From positions 1 to 43,131 of the forward strand of contig LUCW03000273.1 of assembly GCA_001586965.3 (NCBI GenBank): 43,131 bases of DNA, given 5' to 3'. Of the stretch, positions 32,715 through 43,131 are shown in pieces; position 1 is the first letter of the stretch, and each line of letters starts with the position of its first letter. The notes under the pieces were generated by a model. That model had not been told where the DNA came from and searched no databases. It was given only the letters and a program-made list of their open reading frames with translations. The DNA is from Sphaeroforma sirkka (lineage: Eukaryota > Opisthokonta > Ichthyosporea > Ichthyophonida). The position numbers and the translations under genes were made by a program.

Positions 32715-35700
32715 TCAAGAAGCAATGGCACAACAAAACAACTTGTTGACAAAACGGTCGACAGGGAGAGCCTCACGTTCAACATACCCTTTGGCCTCTT
32801 CGATAGCGATGACTTCCGAGAACTTCGTTCCTTCACTCAATCCGAACGGGTTATACGTCGCACTGGCTCTGTGTTCCTGAAGATAGATAGCTCTGCCAAC
32901 AAACATGGTCACTGTCTTCCTATCCAGCTGATAATCGGCCACGCACGTTTCGTGTAGGTAGTAGTGGGGTTGGTCGATGTTGAAAGCAAACCAATGTCCA
33001 GAATTAAGTGGCGTGAACAGCATCAGACAGTCCGTATCAAACGCCTGCACGCTAATTTTCGTATCCAACTGTCGCTGAGTAGCATCGAAAGTGTTTTCAC
33101 GTGGGGTATGCGCTTGTATTGATGTGAGCGCTTGTGTGAACATGTCTGTACTTGTTGGTGTGTGCATTTCTCTTTGCATTGTTTCTCTGGTCGTTGGTAG
33201 GTGTGTACCTGTATCCAAGCCTGTGCCACACTCCCTATGAACCGCATCATCAACCATCCCAACCAATTTGTGACCTACACCTGAACCTGAGCCCCAATTT
33301 GTATTCGAATCCAAAAACTCTGGATCTTCGGCGTAATTTGGTCCGCCACTACCTCGAGAAACACTCAGAGTACTATCTCCCGAGAGACTGACATCGTCGA
33401 TAAGCACCCTCTTGCCTTCTTCAGTTCTTAGCATCGCCCTTGTGACTTCATCTAGATTGGAGAACAGATTTTTATTATCCTTACCGAATGATCGATACTT
33501 TCCGTCGGTAATTGCGTGCACCTGTGTTGATGCAAACTCACTCAGTTTACGCACACGTGCCTCAATTGTAAAGAGAGGCAGACCGTCTGCACACTGGAGG
33601 AGTGCATCAAGACACTCGACCTTGCTCCTGTTATCTGTAGCATCGGTCTGGGTAGCAGCAAACCCATTCTCGTGTTTTGATTGAACTCGTGAGAAGCTAT
33701 TGTACACTTCTGATTGGTCATCAGCGCAAGCAGGCTCTTCCTTATTGGTGGACACGCCGTGTATACCATAAAATCCCTTATCCGGATTCTCTAAAGTAAA
33801 GTTTGGAGGTATGCTATACAATTTTCGCGCAATAGAAGCCCAGCGCTCACGACCACACAGATCGTTTCGTTCGACAACCTCTACATCACCCCTCTTTACG
33901 TCGTGTGATGAGCTCGGCTCCGCATACGGGTGCGTGCGTGTATGTGTGTCGTCAGTCTTTATGTGCGTGCCATTCCCTATGTGTGCATGCACGTCATCTG
34001 ATCCTACTTCCCTGTCCACATGTTTTCCGAGCCCATCTCTTTCGTCTTCACACTTCCTGTTGCCACATTCTATGCCACATGTCTGCGCGAGTGCAACTAC
34101 ATACCCACAATACACCGTCAGCTGATGCTGCAGCATGTGTAGATGCCTTCTACTCACCTCACCTGTGTATGCTACATTGCTGTCGGATTCTGTTAACAAC
34201 ATTTGCCTTTCTGTTACATCTCCGCATGGTCCGAGATTCTCCGTTCGATCAGTCTGCGTGCAGGTATTGGCATATATGCGCGTGAATGTTTGCGTGCAGT
34301 TATTAATGCACAAGGGCGAGTCTGTCTGCGTTTCCTCCGCCACAGCAAGCTCGCCTGATGTCCCTGTGTCCGTCCGCATACTACATCCAGTCTCCGACTG
34401 TATGTCCCTGTCGCCACCAATATCCGCATACTCACTCCTGGATACCAACACACCACAATCACTCCCTTCCAAGGTATTACTAACAGCACTTACATACTCT
34501 GAGGACAAGCCCTCACTGGATTCGTCCAGCGACGCTACTAAAACATCACTAGTACTCTCCGTACCTCCCACTGAGCTTTCATCGCCCGTAGCCATGACAA
34601 CGTCTTTGTAAATGACAGCCGACGCCGCTTGCTGTCGCTCTAGCTGAGAATTAAGCAAAGCAATTTTACAGTCACGAAGCCTGACTTCGGCGCAGGATCT
34701 TTGCAGCTCTTCGCCCATTTCCTTCAACTTCGCCTCCCTCTCAGCCGCAACTATGGCCATGGACGATACGCGCTCGAGCAGAACAGCCACCTCTCGCTGC
34801 AAGGCCTGACTGTTCACATTGGCATCAGTACTCAAATTCTTGTCGGTTTGAGTATGTTTGTCCATGCTTAATAACGCACGTGTGGAGTCCGGACGCGTGC
34901 TCACGCATGTACACGCTATATCTCGTTCGCACTCACATACGGGGGAAGAATGTTCAGGAAAACTCTGCACTCGTTTTACACGAGGTGACACGCCCCTGGC
35001 TGCCCTGAACCCTAAATTTGGGCCGCCTAACAATGGTACCACCTCGCCAGTCTCTTCCTCATCAGAAATTGCACCATCGTGCGAAATTTTAGTTTTGACG
35101 GCACCGCACGCGCTAGTGGCAGCACCAACACCCTGGTCATGCACTCCGACCTCACCCATCTCTGCGCATAGCTCATTCATCAGATACGCTTCCTTAACCA
35201 TAGATTGGGTCATGACAGTCTCACATTCATCTTGGTTCGACATCCCACTGAATTGTCCTGGTCGGTCCACATCCCGTGAATTGGGTGCATCCATTGAACT
35301 CTCAAGTTTGCCATCGGCGTACGAACCTTCGGTATTAGCAGAAGTATGTTTAGCCAGATTTTGATTTTGGGCGGGCGAATGACAATGCTCATTTGTCAAT
35401 AAACGCATTATCTCGGTTGAAGGGCTGCCTTCGATCTCGTCGGCTATATCTAGGTAAGATTGTTCTAAGGTATCCCAATCGTTCTGGAAGTTAAATCAAG
35501 AATATGTTTCTTCAGGAGCAGGGCGTCAAATATAGCCAAGCACTCATTAGGGGTCTCAATTTGAAAAGAAAAATTGTCAGAAATTTTCACTGCCCAAATA
35601 AACTTTGTTGCAACATTTCGCACGCTCGATTATATGTAAGACATTAATTGTGAGATCTCTTTCGTCGCTGAATCAAATGCACGCTCGCAAGCGATACCTC

Positions 35701-38700
35701 TTCAGAAATACAAGCAAAAAAAGACAATTAATATCAGACGTGAGTATATGTGAGTATATACATAAGGACACGAGATTATAAGCAATGTGACAGACGAACC
35801 TAGTATTATCACATGCCCGCGCCCTACACAAACCTCGACATATTGACCCACGCCAATGGAATTTAACCCACACCGAAACCGATGAGAGGCAGAAACGCGA
35901 ACTAATTTCGCGAGACGAAAAGATAGAGACAAATGCGAATGAAACAGCCGGGTAGGCTACTAAAAAGTAGATACGACACTATACACAGAAATAAATTTAT
36001 GATCTCAAGCAAAAATACATATTGACAAATCCAACATGCGATACTTCTACAAAATAAGAGCATCGCGCTGGCAAACGTTACTCGTGCATGCGACAACTTG
36101 GCGTATCAAGTAGCGAGTAACAAAAGTATGACAACGATCCGATATGGCTTTAAATTTCAACACAGTATATACAAAACAGTCGAGAATGGCATCAAGATAT
36201 CTACCTATCAGCTGAACGCAGAATTTCACCAGCTTGACCTTCGCAGCAATACCTCTCAAGCACAGCATCACACACTCCAGGACCAAGCGACCTAATCATA
36301 ACAATACCAGCTTTTGAAGTCAAGATAGCTCCTACAAACAACGCACAGCACAAAACAGCACTGTCACAGTAAAAAATCTACGAAATGTCTCATCGCGTCT
36401 TACATGTGTCTCCTCACTCGGCTGTACCAAATCAGAGCGCATGCGGTCGCCGCCTACTCGCTCGCGCGAGTCCACTGTCACCTGCGAGTTCATACCATAG
36501 CCAGAATAAGAAGGGCCATTCAATTGTGAGTGTCTTTGTTCATCCTTTTCAACCCCACTAGCAGGTCTCATCCCCCCTAGCAAACCGCTTCTCATATCTA
36601 CACTTCCTCTACTGCTACCGACTGTTTGTGCCTCTTGCGTCGCATGCCTAGCTTGCCCTGAATATACATATGGATGGCTCGGATGCCCATGTGTGTCTCT
36701 TGCGTGGACACGTGTATCTCTGTGACTCATGACTGATATACTTTTTGTGTCGCTCAGTGCAGGGTTCTTAATATCCCCCGCTTCGGCGCCAGCACGCATG
36801 CTGCTCAGACAATTTCGCAGCAAGCTAACATAGTCGTCCGCAATGGTACCGAACTTTCCTAATTCCTTCTGCAATCGCACTACATCATCCCAAGAGAAGA
36901 AGAGCGGGATCTCGCATTGTTCCTCATGTGAAGAGCCGTTTGCACCTGTATCTAATACTTTGGTGCTGTTTGCACCCAATTTCACGTCAGCTCGGACCAC
37001 TTTCAGAAGTGGGAGTGTGGGGCTGCTCTCTTGCAATAGTCGCAGTAATGCATCCGGTACGATGTGCACGTGTGCGTCGTTGAACTCCAGCCTCCGTATT
37101 TCCTCGGCATACGATGCGTGTGCTAGCTGTGATGAGATTGCTAGTAGACAAAATAAAACGAACAGATAGATGTCAGCGCTCACTCCAAAAAAGAGGGGAC
37201 CCGAACTACCTGTAAGGGTACGTTAGGTATATCTCACCGATTGCATACACTGTGAGTGTACACCTCGATTCTGCACCATCGTACAGTTGTGCGGATAACA
37301 GAGTAAGAAGCAGAACGCGTGGTTATTGACACGGCTGCGGGATACATGTGTATAGGCGAGCATAAAACTATCATACTTGACATGACTCCTGACTACATAC
37401 ACGGAGTATATTATGTTCTCATACGAAAGATGTTGCGCATGTACAGATACATACAAAACAGAACCTCGTTCAGTACACTTAAAGATAACCAAGTCGCCAA
37501 CACTTACCCGTGACTGAGTGCAATTGGGTGTATCGTTGACGTGCGACAGCCTCTGGCAAGACATTCAGCACAGCTATCAGTTGCCGTGGAATAAACGAGA
37601 GCTCGGACAGGGTCTCGTACATGTGATTCTGCACCAAAGCGAAGGTCTCCAGCGATTTCCCCGAACACACTTGCCTGTAATAAACATTTTTAAGTACGTG
37701 AGATTGTAGCGAATACAGTATATGATGTTGTCTTAGCGAAACACTTGTAACTATATACAGAACATTAAGCCAAATGATTGCTGACAATAAAACAGTAAAT
37801 TGATACATATCGAATACATAGCAGAACATAAACTCCAGGCAATAATGTGCGTAGAGTCTCGTACAAATAGTGTAGGCGATACATACAAAAGTCTCCGGAA
37901 AGACCAGAATCAAATGGCCCTCACCTAAGAACGCGATTAAATGCGACTATAGTTTGGAAGTAGGTATGTATCTCTACACCCACATGCACCATCCGGTCCA
38001 TGTAACGCCTGACAAACTCGTGAAGCTTCGCGTCATTGGTTGTCATAGCTACCAGCAGGCCTTGTCGTTGATTGAGATCCCGATGACAGCCGTCGAGCAA
38101 AGACGTGGCATCAATTCTGAGCGTGTAATAGTTTTCAAACAATCATAAGTTGGTATCAGAGTAGCTAGATCACAATTATGAAGTAGAATTGAACAATATA
38201 AGGACATTACTCAGTAACCATGAAATAAATTAGCGAACGCTGAACTGTCCACAATGACTCTACAGTGCACCTATACTATCCATACGTAGATTAGCATTCG
38301 CGCGTGGACAAACCCAAACTGCGACGGGCGCAACAACGATTACCAAACGAACAGACAACACCGACGTGGCAACCACATACGAGTCCCCTTGAGCAGCGGC
38401 TCGTACATCAGGCCAACAAATAGTACTCAACACCTCAAATGCGACCACGTTGCGGTCAGATCTACAGATTCTAACACGATGTTCATAATCGGTGATAAAT
38501 AACCATAGAAAAGAAACACAGATCTACCCATCAATGACGATATAAATTCCAACGCCCTTGACTCGCTTGGACATATCATCCATCATTCCGAACGATAAAA
38601 AAAGCACACACACTGCGATCATAACATGCTATCATGTAATAAATAACATACCCTTTGATACCCTGTACTTGCTGGAGCAGACCGTTCTGCAGTGACATAA

Positions 38701-38914
38701 GCATCATCACGTGCTCGATTCGTTCGCGCAGCGTTGCTACTGCCGTGGTCATTGGTTCAAGGCTATAGCTCAGCTGGTCTTTCCACTGCTCATATCCAAA
38801 ATATTACATATCGCGATGAAACAAAATATATATAGCCACGTATAAAACGACCTAACTATCGTCCATGCTGAAAGAGTAAAATTCTGATACATATATAAAT
38901 ATATACATATATAC

Positions 38915-38948
<34 letters not shown>

Positions 38949-41120
38949 GTAATCTTCGATATGTATGTAGGTATGAATGTATGTATGTATGTATGTGTGT
39001 GTGTGTATGTGTATGTGTGTATGTGTGTGTGTGTGTGTGTGTGTATGTGTGTGTGTGTGTCTGTGTATATATGTGTGGGTGTACTTGTTTGTGTGTTGAT
39101 ACACTCCTGCGTGCACTAGCACAAGTCTAGAAATCTTGAGGCATATGTAAATATTGAAAATAGAAACTTTTTTTTTGCGATAGCATGAACTAGCATGAGT
39201 AAAAAAACCCTGAAATGATGGTATAAATATGTAGCGTTATTCCGCTTGCTACCTGATCAAACAAACGCGTGATCATTCACCCTCCCGGAGCCAATTACAC
39301 ACAACTGCACAACATCTGAGACAAACAAGAGAGTATCAGCGATAGCCAGGCTATACCTCTAATGCCGAATGTAAATATGCTCCATTTGAGTTTACACATG
39401 CTAACACACGCGAAACATAACACGAAAACTCGATACCTTTTTCAGGTCTGGAAATTTTTCTCTTGCCACACCGTAGCGACCAGTCATGTTGTTTAGTTTC
39501 ATATTGGCCTGTTCGACCCGATTCCGCATACCTAAGAGATTGCTCTCCTCAACAACGTGCAGCGATGCTACAGGTCGACCGCGTGTCTGAAATGTGAGGA
39601 TGCAAATTGGGGCGAAATTCAGATTAGCGATGATTGCCAGATTCAGGGTAACATATGCAAAGATCACGTACATTAAAATTACAGTGTGTTGGTCGATCAA
39701 AGATGGATATGCTACAAGCACTTGATCTATATTTGAAAAATGTGAAGTCAGCGATGTACCTTATACAAGCGTTGACGGCCGACATTGAGATCGTCAATGC
39801 TATAGCAGTCGAGCACTACAAAGAATGTCTATAGCGTACTGTACTCTCAACAATATAAAATCATAGATCCAAATACACCAGAAAAGTACACCCGGCAAAG
39901 TATACACTACCTTCAGGCACGAATTTCAAAGAAACGGACATAAACACTCCAACTTTAAGTGCCATTCAGAAAGAGGCACTGAAGATAACACTCAGACTGA
40001 AAACATGGCATCAATAAGCGAAACCATACCGCACTTTCCGCCGTCATGAAGGAGAAGTGCAAAGGACTATACGAATGAATTTCGTCACTTCCCCCTGCCC
40101 CATCACCACTTCCACTGCCACTATTCATTGCTCTCGTGCTCCCGTTACTCCCAATCTTGCTCCCACTACTCCCGCTACTCCTAAATTCTGAGGATCTTGT
40201 ACTGTCGCGCCTATGCGGCTTCACAGAGCCTTCAAATGGTTCTTTGTATGATGTGTCACCCGTATTTGGTGTCCTGTTTGGACTAAAACAGGGGAGCGAA
40301 AATGGATGGCACCTGTATACTTGACTGAGCATGTCTATGTATATCCGCATTTGATTGAGTGTTGCGGTACTCTCTTTGGTTGTCTTGTCGTACGGTCGGA
40401 CAAATCTGTGAAGTGTGATCAATTCTTTCCGTTAAACTTATCTTAAATTCCAGCCATATCGCTCATTTTTTTTGGTTCTTCCTCGCCTATCAGCATATCG
40501 TACCAGATTGTACACATTCTAAGATCAAACACAGTCAAGCACACACAACCATAATTAACTAGGCTTATTTCTACCTCGCCATGCTATAGCTGACATACTG
40601 TTAGCGATGTAGCACAACAACGTCCGAACTACCGTACTAAAAGTCGTGATCGGTGAGAATCACTATTACAATACTATGCAATCTTCAATAGTCATGACAC
40701 ATGTATGATATCTTTCCCATGCATCATCTAGAATTTGTGTATGCCATGAATATATATCCGATGAGATCGCTGAAAACTCAGGTGTAAGAAGCACAGATAA
40801 ACAATAGTCACGAGCTGTACACAGGGAAGCGAACTTTTCAGAAAACACGCATCGTGCGCGTATGATACCATGGGTGCCATACGAGAGCCATACAGTACCA
40901 AAAACGAAATGTGCAAGCACGGTAGTTGGCAAATACAGTGTGCGAGTCGACCTACCGTTCGTAAACATCCTGTCCGGCTCTGAGTACTTCATCTCGAGCA
41001 GCCATCAACCCAGTGCACTGCGACTCCATGGCCCGCACACGACTTACAACTTGCCACACGCTTGCCTCCCAAATATGCCAGTCTTTCTGCGATATTTAAC
41101 TATAATATATATAAAGAATT

Positions 41121-41159
<39 letters not shown>

Positions 41160-41298
41160 TATATATAGATAATATATATATGTAATATATACATATATAC
41201 AAATATATATATATATATACGTGTGTGTGTGTGTATGTATGTACATATATATATATATATATATATGTGTGTGTATGTATGTATATTTTTCTGTATAC

Positions 41299-41334
<36 letters not shown>

Positions 41335-42991
41335 GTGTGCGCGCGTTTGTCATATATATATATATATATTTAATAAAAAAGAAATAATGATGTAACAATA
41401 TAAAAATATAGTAATGAATATATATTCAACACGTACGCACACACATTCAAATATGGAATGATTCAGATAATAAACACGTCTCGATGCACACCCTTACACA
41501 CACGCGCACATACATATACGATATGCACACACGCATACATAACGCACATGCACATCACATATGCACGATATCATTCGCGGAAGATTAAATCCGATACATT
41601 TGTGACGTGTCGAGGCGTAAGCGTAGTAAAATATTGTAAGATATCACAATGTGACCATAATGAAAGGCGAGTGTGCAAAATAAGTACTGCGTCGGGCGTG
41701 GACCGACACTTAACCAAGATTTCATGAAGCCAGTCAAGTCTAGCGATGAACCCAACAAGCTCATATCTCCACTAACAAGAATTGAGATAGACACAAATGA
41801 AGTCAAAACCAAAGAATGCAACGTATAATACATTTCGATTCTTTACGTAAACATACTAGCAATATTGGGTATATGCACATATTCATGAGTGTTAATATGC
41901 AGTAAATATGTAAGTATATAGTACACGAGCCCAAGTACAACCCAATCCTTAAATTGACATTTCTCCCATACCTGCTCAATTTCTTCGTCCTTGCACTCTG
42001 CCGTCGTTGCCCCTAACCAGGCCTTGCCCTCAACAACAGGCGTGGGCTCACTCGCACCTCTAAAGCACGAAAAGTCCACATCAGGTGGGCCGCTTGATTT
42101 CACACACGACTTGTCAAACAAAAACAAGTCCACCACAGTGATAACACATCCAGATTGAGTCATGGTGGTCTGAGCATTCGTGGCGGCGTTCGAACCTACA
42201 TTTCGGTCGACTACAAAATATGTATCGGTGTACCGTGTTGAGTACAGCAGTTAAAGTGATACACGCATGTGGACTCAATATATATTAAGGTGGTTTTGAT
42301 TTGTTTAACAATTGCATAAAATTTGGCCAGCGAATTTGATGTAACAAAGCGACAGCACACCGAGCCAGTCATCACGGGACGAGCACGAATGTGCTTGAAA
42401 ACACAAATACTATTGAATGGACCATGTTCGTAACAAATTTGTGAGGAAAATAAAGAAGGGTAAACACGTCCCCGATGAAAACCACATAGAACGTAAATTA
42501 GGGAATAAAACGCCACGATCCGCGTACAGGTATCAGTATCGAAAAACACTATTTGGTGACGGCCACTACCTTTTCTCCGTCTCTGACACTATAGTACTTC
42601 AGAACAAAAGAGCACAGACAAGAGGCGCTGGCTACTTGTAGCCACAACTCCAGGAGCAGAGCACAAATGATGCTTCAAACGATCAGCCATCGAAAGCGAC
42701 GATTTGAAACACTTGAAGATCGGTTCTTACATACGCCCATCATTTGTTACAGACAGCAATGACTGTTCGTCCGATACAAAAGCACATTGAGAAATAGCCT
42801 AACTCCTCACAATACCATGCACATCTCAGAAAACAAGCGTTCAGACTCACTTTTCTGCCTTAGTTGGCACCCAATTCTCGACAGACAGACCGCTCGGTAA
42901 CAGCAGCACGATATTTGGCACGTCTATACCCGACGCAAGAGAGATAGACTCAACCAAGTTATTGCTGTCACCTCCATCGGGGGTGATATCA
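32715..42991 (-). CDS. RB1CC1: FIP200/ATG11-family autophagy scaffold, multi-exon, 5' end outside the window
   Basis: Homologue of animal FIP200 (RB1CC1) and plant/yeast Atg11, the scaffold of the ULK1/Atg1 autophagy-initiation complex. Exons, in gene order: 42851-42991, 41972-42210, 40956-41086, 40030-40405, 39437-39586, 38652-38788, 37925-38116, 37508-37674, 36404-37140, 32715-35483. All introns are GT-AG. From the second exon to the last, every junction keeps phase. Only the first pair does not, so a small exon or a sequence error lies there. Visible protein is about 1,680 residues, close to human FIP200 (1,594). Order: ubiquitin-like end with LFLFDKS (compare IFLFNKE in FIP200), helical ATG17-like region, Ser/Thr-rich region with a short coiled coil, C-terminal Claw. 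The stop is TGA at 32715-32717. No closely spaced neighbour suggests co-regulation. Confidence 0.85.
32799..33060 (-). other. C-terminal Claw (ATG11/FIP200 C-terminal) domain
   Basis: Residues about 784-870 of the last exon: [48 protein letters not shown] and [18 protein letters not shown]. This follows FIP200 (VGDLVLIIL, YVLFTVSPTLYFLHSE, WVLGKVMEKEYCQAK, VPLGTKFYRVKA) block for block. The NP(Y/F)GL..GT(K/E)(F/Y) signature is Atg11-like. The Claw recognises FIR/LIR-type motifs in cargo receptors such as p62 and in partners. About 27 residues follow it before the stop. Confidence 0.85.
33645..34853 (-). other. Array of five TQT motifs (predicted LC8/DYNLL docking sites)
   Basis: In the last exon, counted from the ATG at 35408, TQT occurs at residues 186-188 (KHTQTD), 360-362 (EETQTD), 372-374 (NCTQTF), 384-386 (TCTQTD) and 586-588 (AATQTD). 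The central three are spaced exactly 12 residues apart. The dynein light chain LC8 binds disordered segments through a TQT anchor, often as closely spaced multivalent sites. The surrounding sequence is Ser/Thr/Asp-rich and likely disordered. Binding is a prediction from motif and spacing. Confidence 0.6.
34610..34820 (-). other. Short coiled coil in the last exon
   Basis: From the in-frame ATG at 35408, residues about 200-267 ([20 protein letters not shown] through [16 protein letters not shown]) have a heptad pattern and no prolines. This is far shorter than the central coiled coil of animal FIP200 (several hundred residues). Confidence 0.7.
36404..41086 (-). other. ATG17-like helical region of the FIP200/ATG11 homologue (seven exons)
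   Basis: Seven exons between 41086 and 36404 encode a mostly helical region. It includes [73 protein letters not shown] and [18 protein letters not shown]. In FIP200 the matching segment (an arched dimer, with ...AVVEVVRRKMF... and ...SEVQPFLRVP... blocks) binds ATG13 and ULK1. Two low-complexity loops are present: Ser/Gly-rich in exon 40030-40405 and His/Ser-rich in the second half of exon 36404-37140. Assignment by block order and similarity of short motifs, not by alignment software. Confidence 0.65.
38888..39090. repeat. Compound TA/TG microsatellite in an intron
   Basis: ATAC, TA, TATG and TG runs within the intron between exons 39437-39586 and 38652-38788 of the FIP200/ATG11 homologue. 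Peptide frames across it (THTHTHTH) are artefacts. Confidence 0.95.
41106..41370. repeat. Compound TA/TG microsatellite in an intron
   Basis: Alternating TA, TATG and GTGT runs within the intron between exons 41972-42210 and 40956-41086. A purine/pyrimidine-alternating GTGTGTGCGCGCG patch near 41328-41345 could adopt Z-DNA. Confidence 0.95.
41972..42991 (-). other. Ubiquitin-like N-terminal region of the FIP200/ATG11 homologue (two exons)
   Basis: Exon 42851-42991 encodes [20 protein letters not shown] then PSGLSVENW and ends at a consensus donor (GTGAGT). Exon 41972-42210 encodes [16 protein letters not shown] and an acidic tail ending EEIEQ. Known FIP200 and plant ATG11 proteins have the same run: a helix, then an I..(Q)LVL strand-turn, then (I/V)F(L/I)FN(K/R). 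The phase of the junction between these two exons does not close. The exon before 42991 with the initiator Met is outside the window. Confidence 0.7.
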
Positions 42992-43131
42992 CTTCACGGA
43001 TGGGATTTGTAAAACAAGAATGTATATAACTCAATTCAGTATAATTGTATTTAAATATGAATATGATTGTATATGGATATCACATTTCGAATAAATAGTA
43101 TATCAAACGTCATCATGGTGAGTTGAATGAA

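Noticed and set aside
33811-34611. Plus-strand open frames opposite the last exon of the host gene
   Set aside because: Antisense shadows. The minus frame has the Claw domain and continuous phase with upstream exons.
36332-37183. Separate secreted protein starting [15 protein letters not shown] at 37183
   Set aside because: The apparent signal peptide is intron sequence. A TTTGTCTACTAG acceptor at 37141 joins the rest in frame to the preceding exon of the FIP200/ATG11 homologue.
38756-38790. tRNA-like string GGCTATAGCTCAGCTGGTC (resembles an A box)
   Set aside because: No B box or cloverleaf follows, and the string lies within an in-frame exon of the FIP200/ATG11 homologue.
38856-39122. His/Thr and Ile/Tyr repeat peptides here and at 41096-41398, 19013-19327
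   Set aside because: Translations of TG/TA microsatellites.
1-43131. CRISPR arrays, bacterial operons, rRNA or tRNA genes
   Set aside because: None seen. The short tandem repeats lack spacers and the window is clearly eukaryotic.

Overview
The window is eukaryotic nuclear DNA. It has GT-AG introns, Ty3/gypsy chromoviruses, a two-ORF LINE, TA/TG microsatellites and one intron-rich host gene. I cannot name the species. The animal-sized autophagy scaffold gene, introns of 250-920 bases and abundant chromoviruses would fit a unicellular relative of animals, for example an ichthyosporean, but that is a guess.

Layout. Positions 1-760 are two minisatellite arrays. From about 800 to 15192 lie two head-to-tail, nearly identical minus-strand chromovirus units (800-8365 and 8366-15192). 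Each carries gag, protease, RT, RNase H, a methyltransferase-like domain and integrase; the chromodomain is seen only in the left one. The right unit abuts a minus-strand LINE (15193 to about 18700) inside its reverse transcriptase. Positions 18700-19770 are AT-rich and gene-poor. An orphan plus-strand exon (19771-19938) is followed by a 1.5 kb chromovirus fragment bounded by perfect 42-base inverted repeats (19963-21489). A plus-strand Ulp1/C48-type cysteine protease reading frame ends at 23435 with a poly(A) signal. Another gag-like fossil (23780-24400), a three-copy 72-base repeat (25970-26145), a decayed putative piggyBac-like transposase (27300-28310) and the 3' end of a second gypsy family with a 0.68 kb duplication (29187-31121) follow.

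The right quarter (32715-42991, minus strand) is the main result: at least ten exons of one gene whose 5' end lies beyond the window. Nine of them join in consistent phase. The product has a FIP200/ATG11 ubiquitin-like start, a long helical ATG17-like middle, a short coiled coil, five TQT motifs of the dynein light chain LC8-binding type, and a C-terminal FIP200/ATG11 Claw domain. It is therefore a scaffold of the ULK1/Atg1 autophagy-initiation complex. The left three quarters of the window is almost entirely mobile-element debris.
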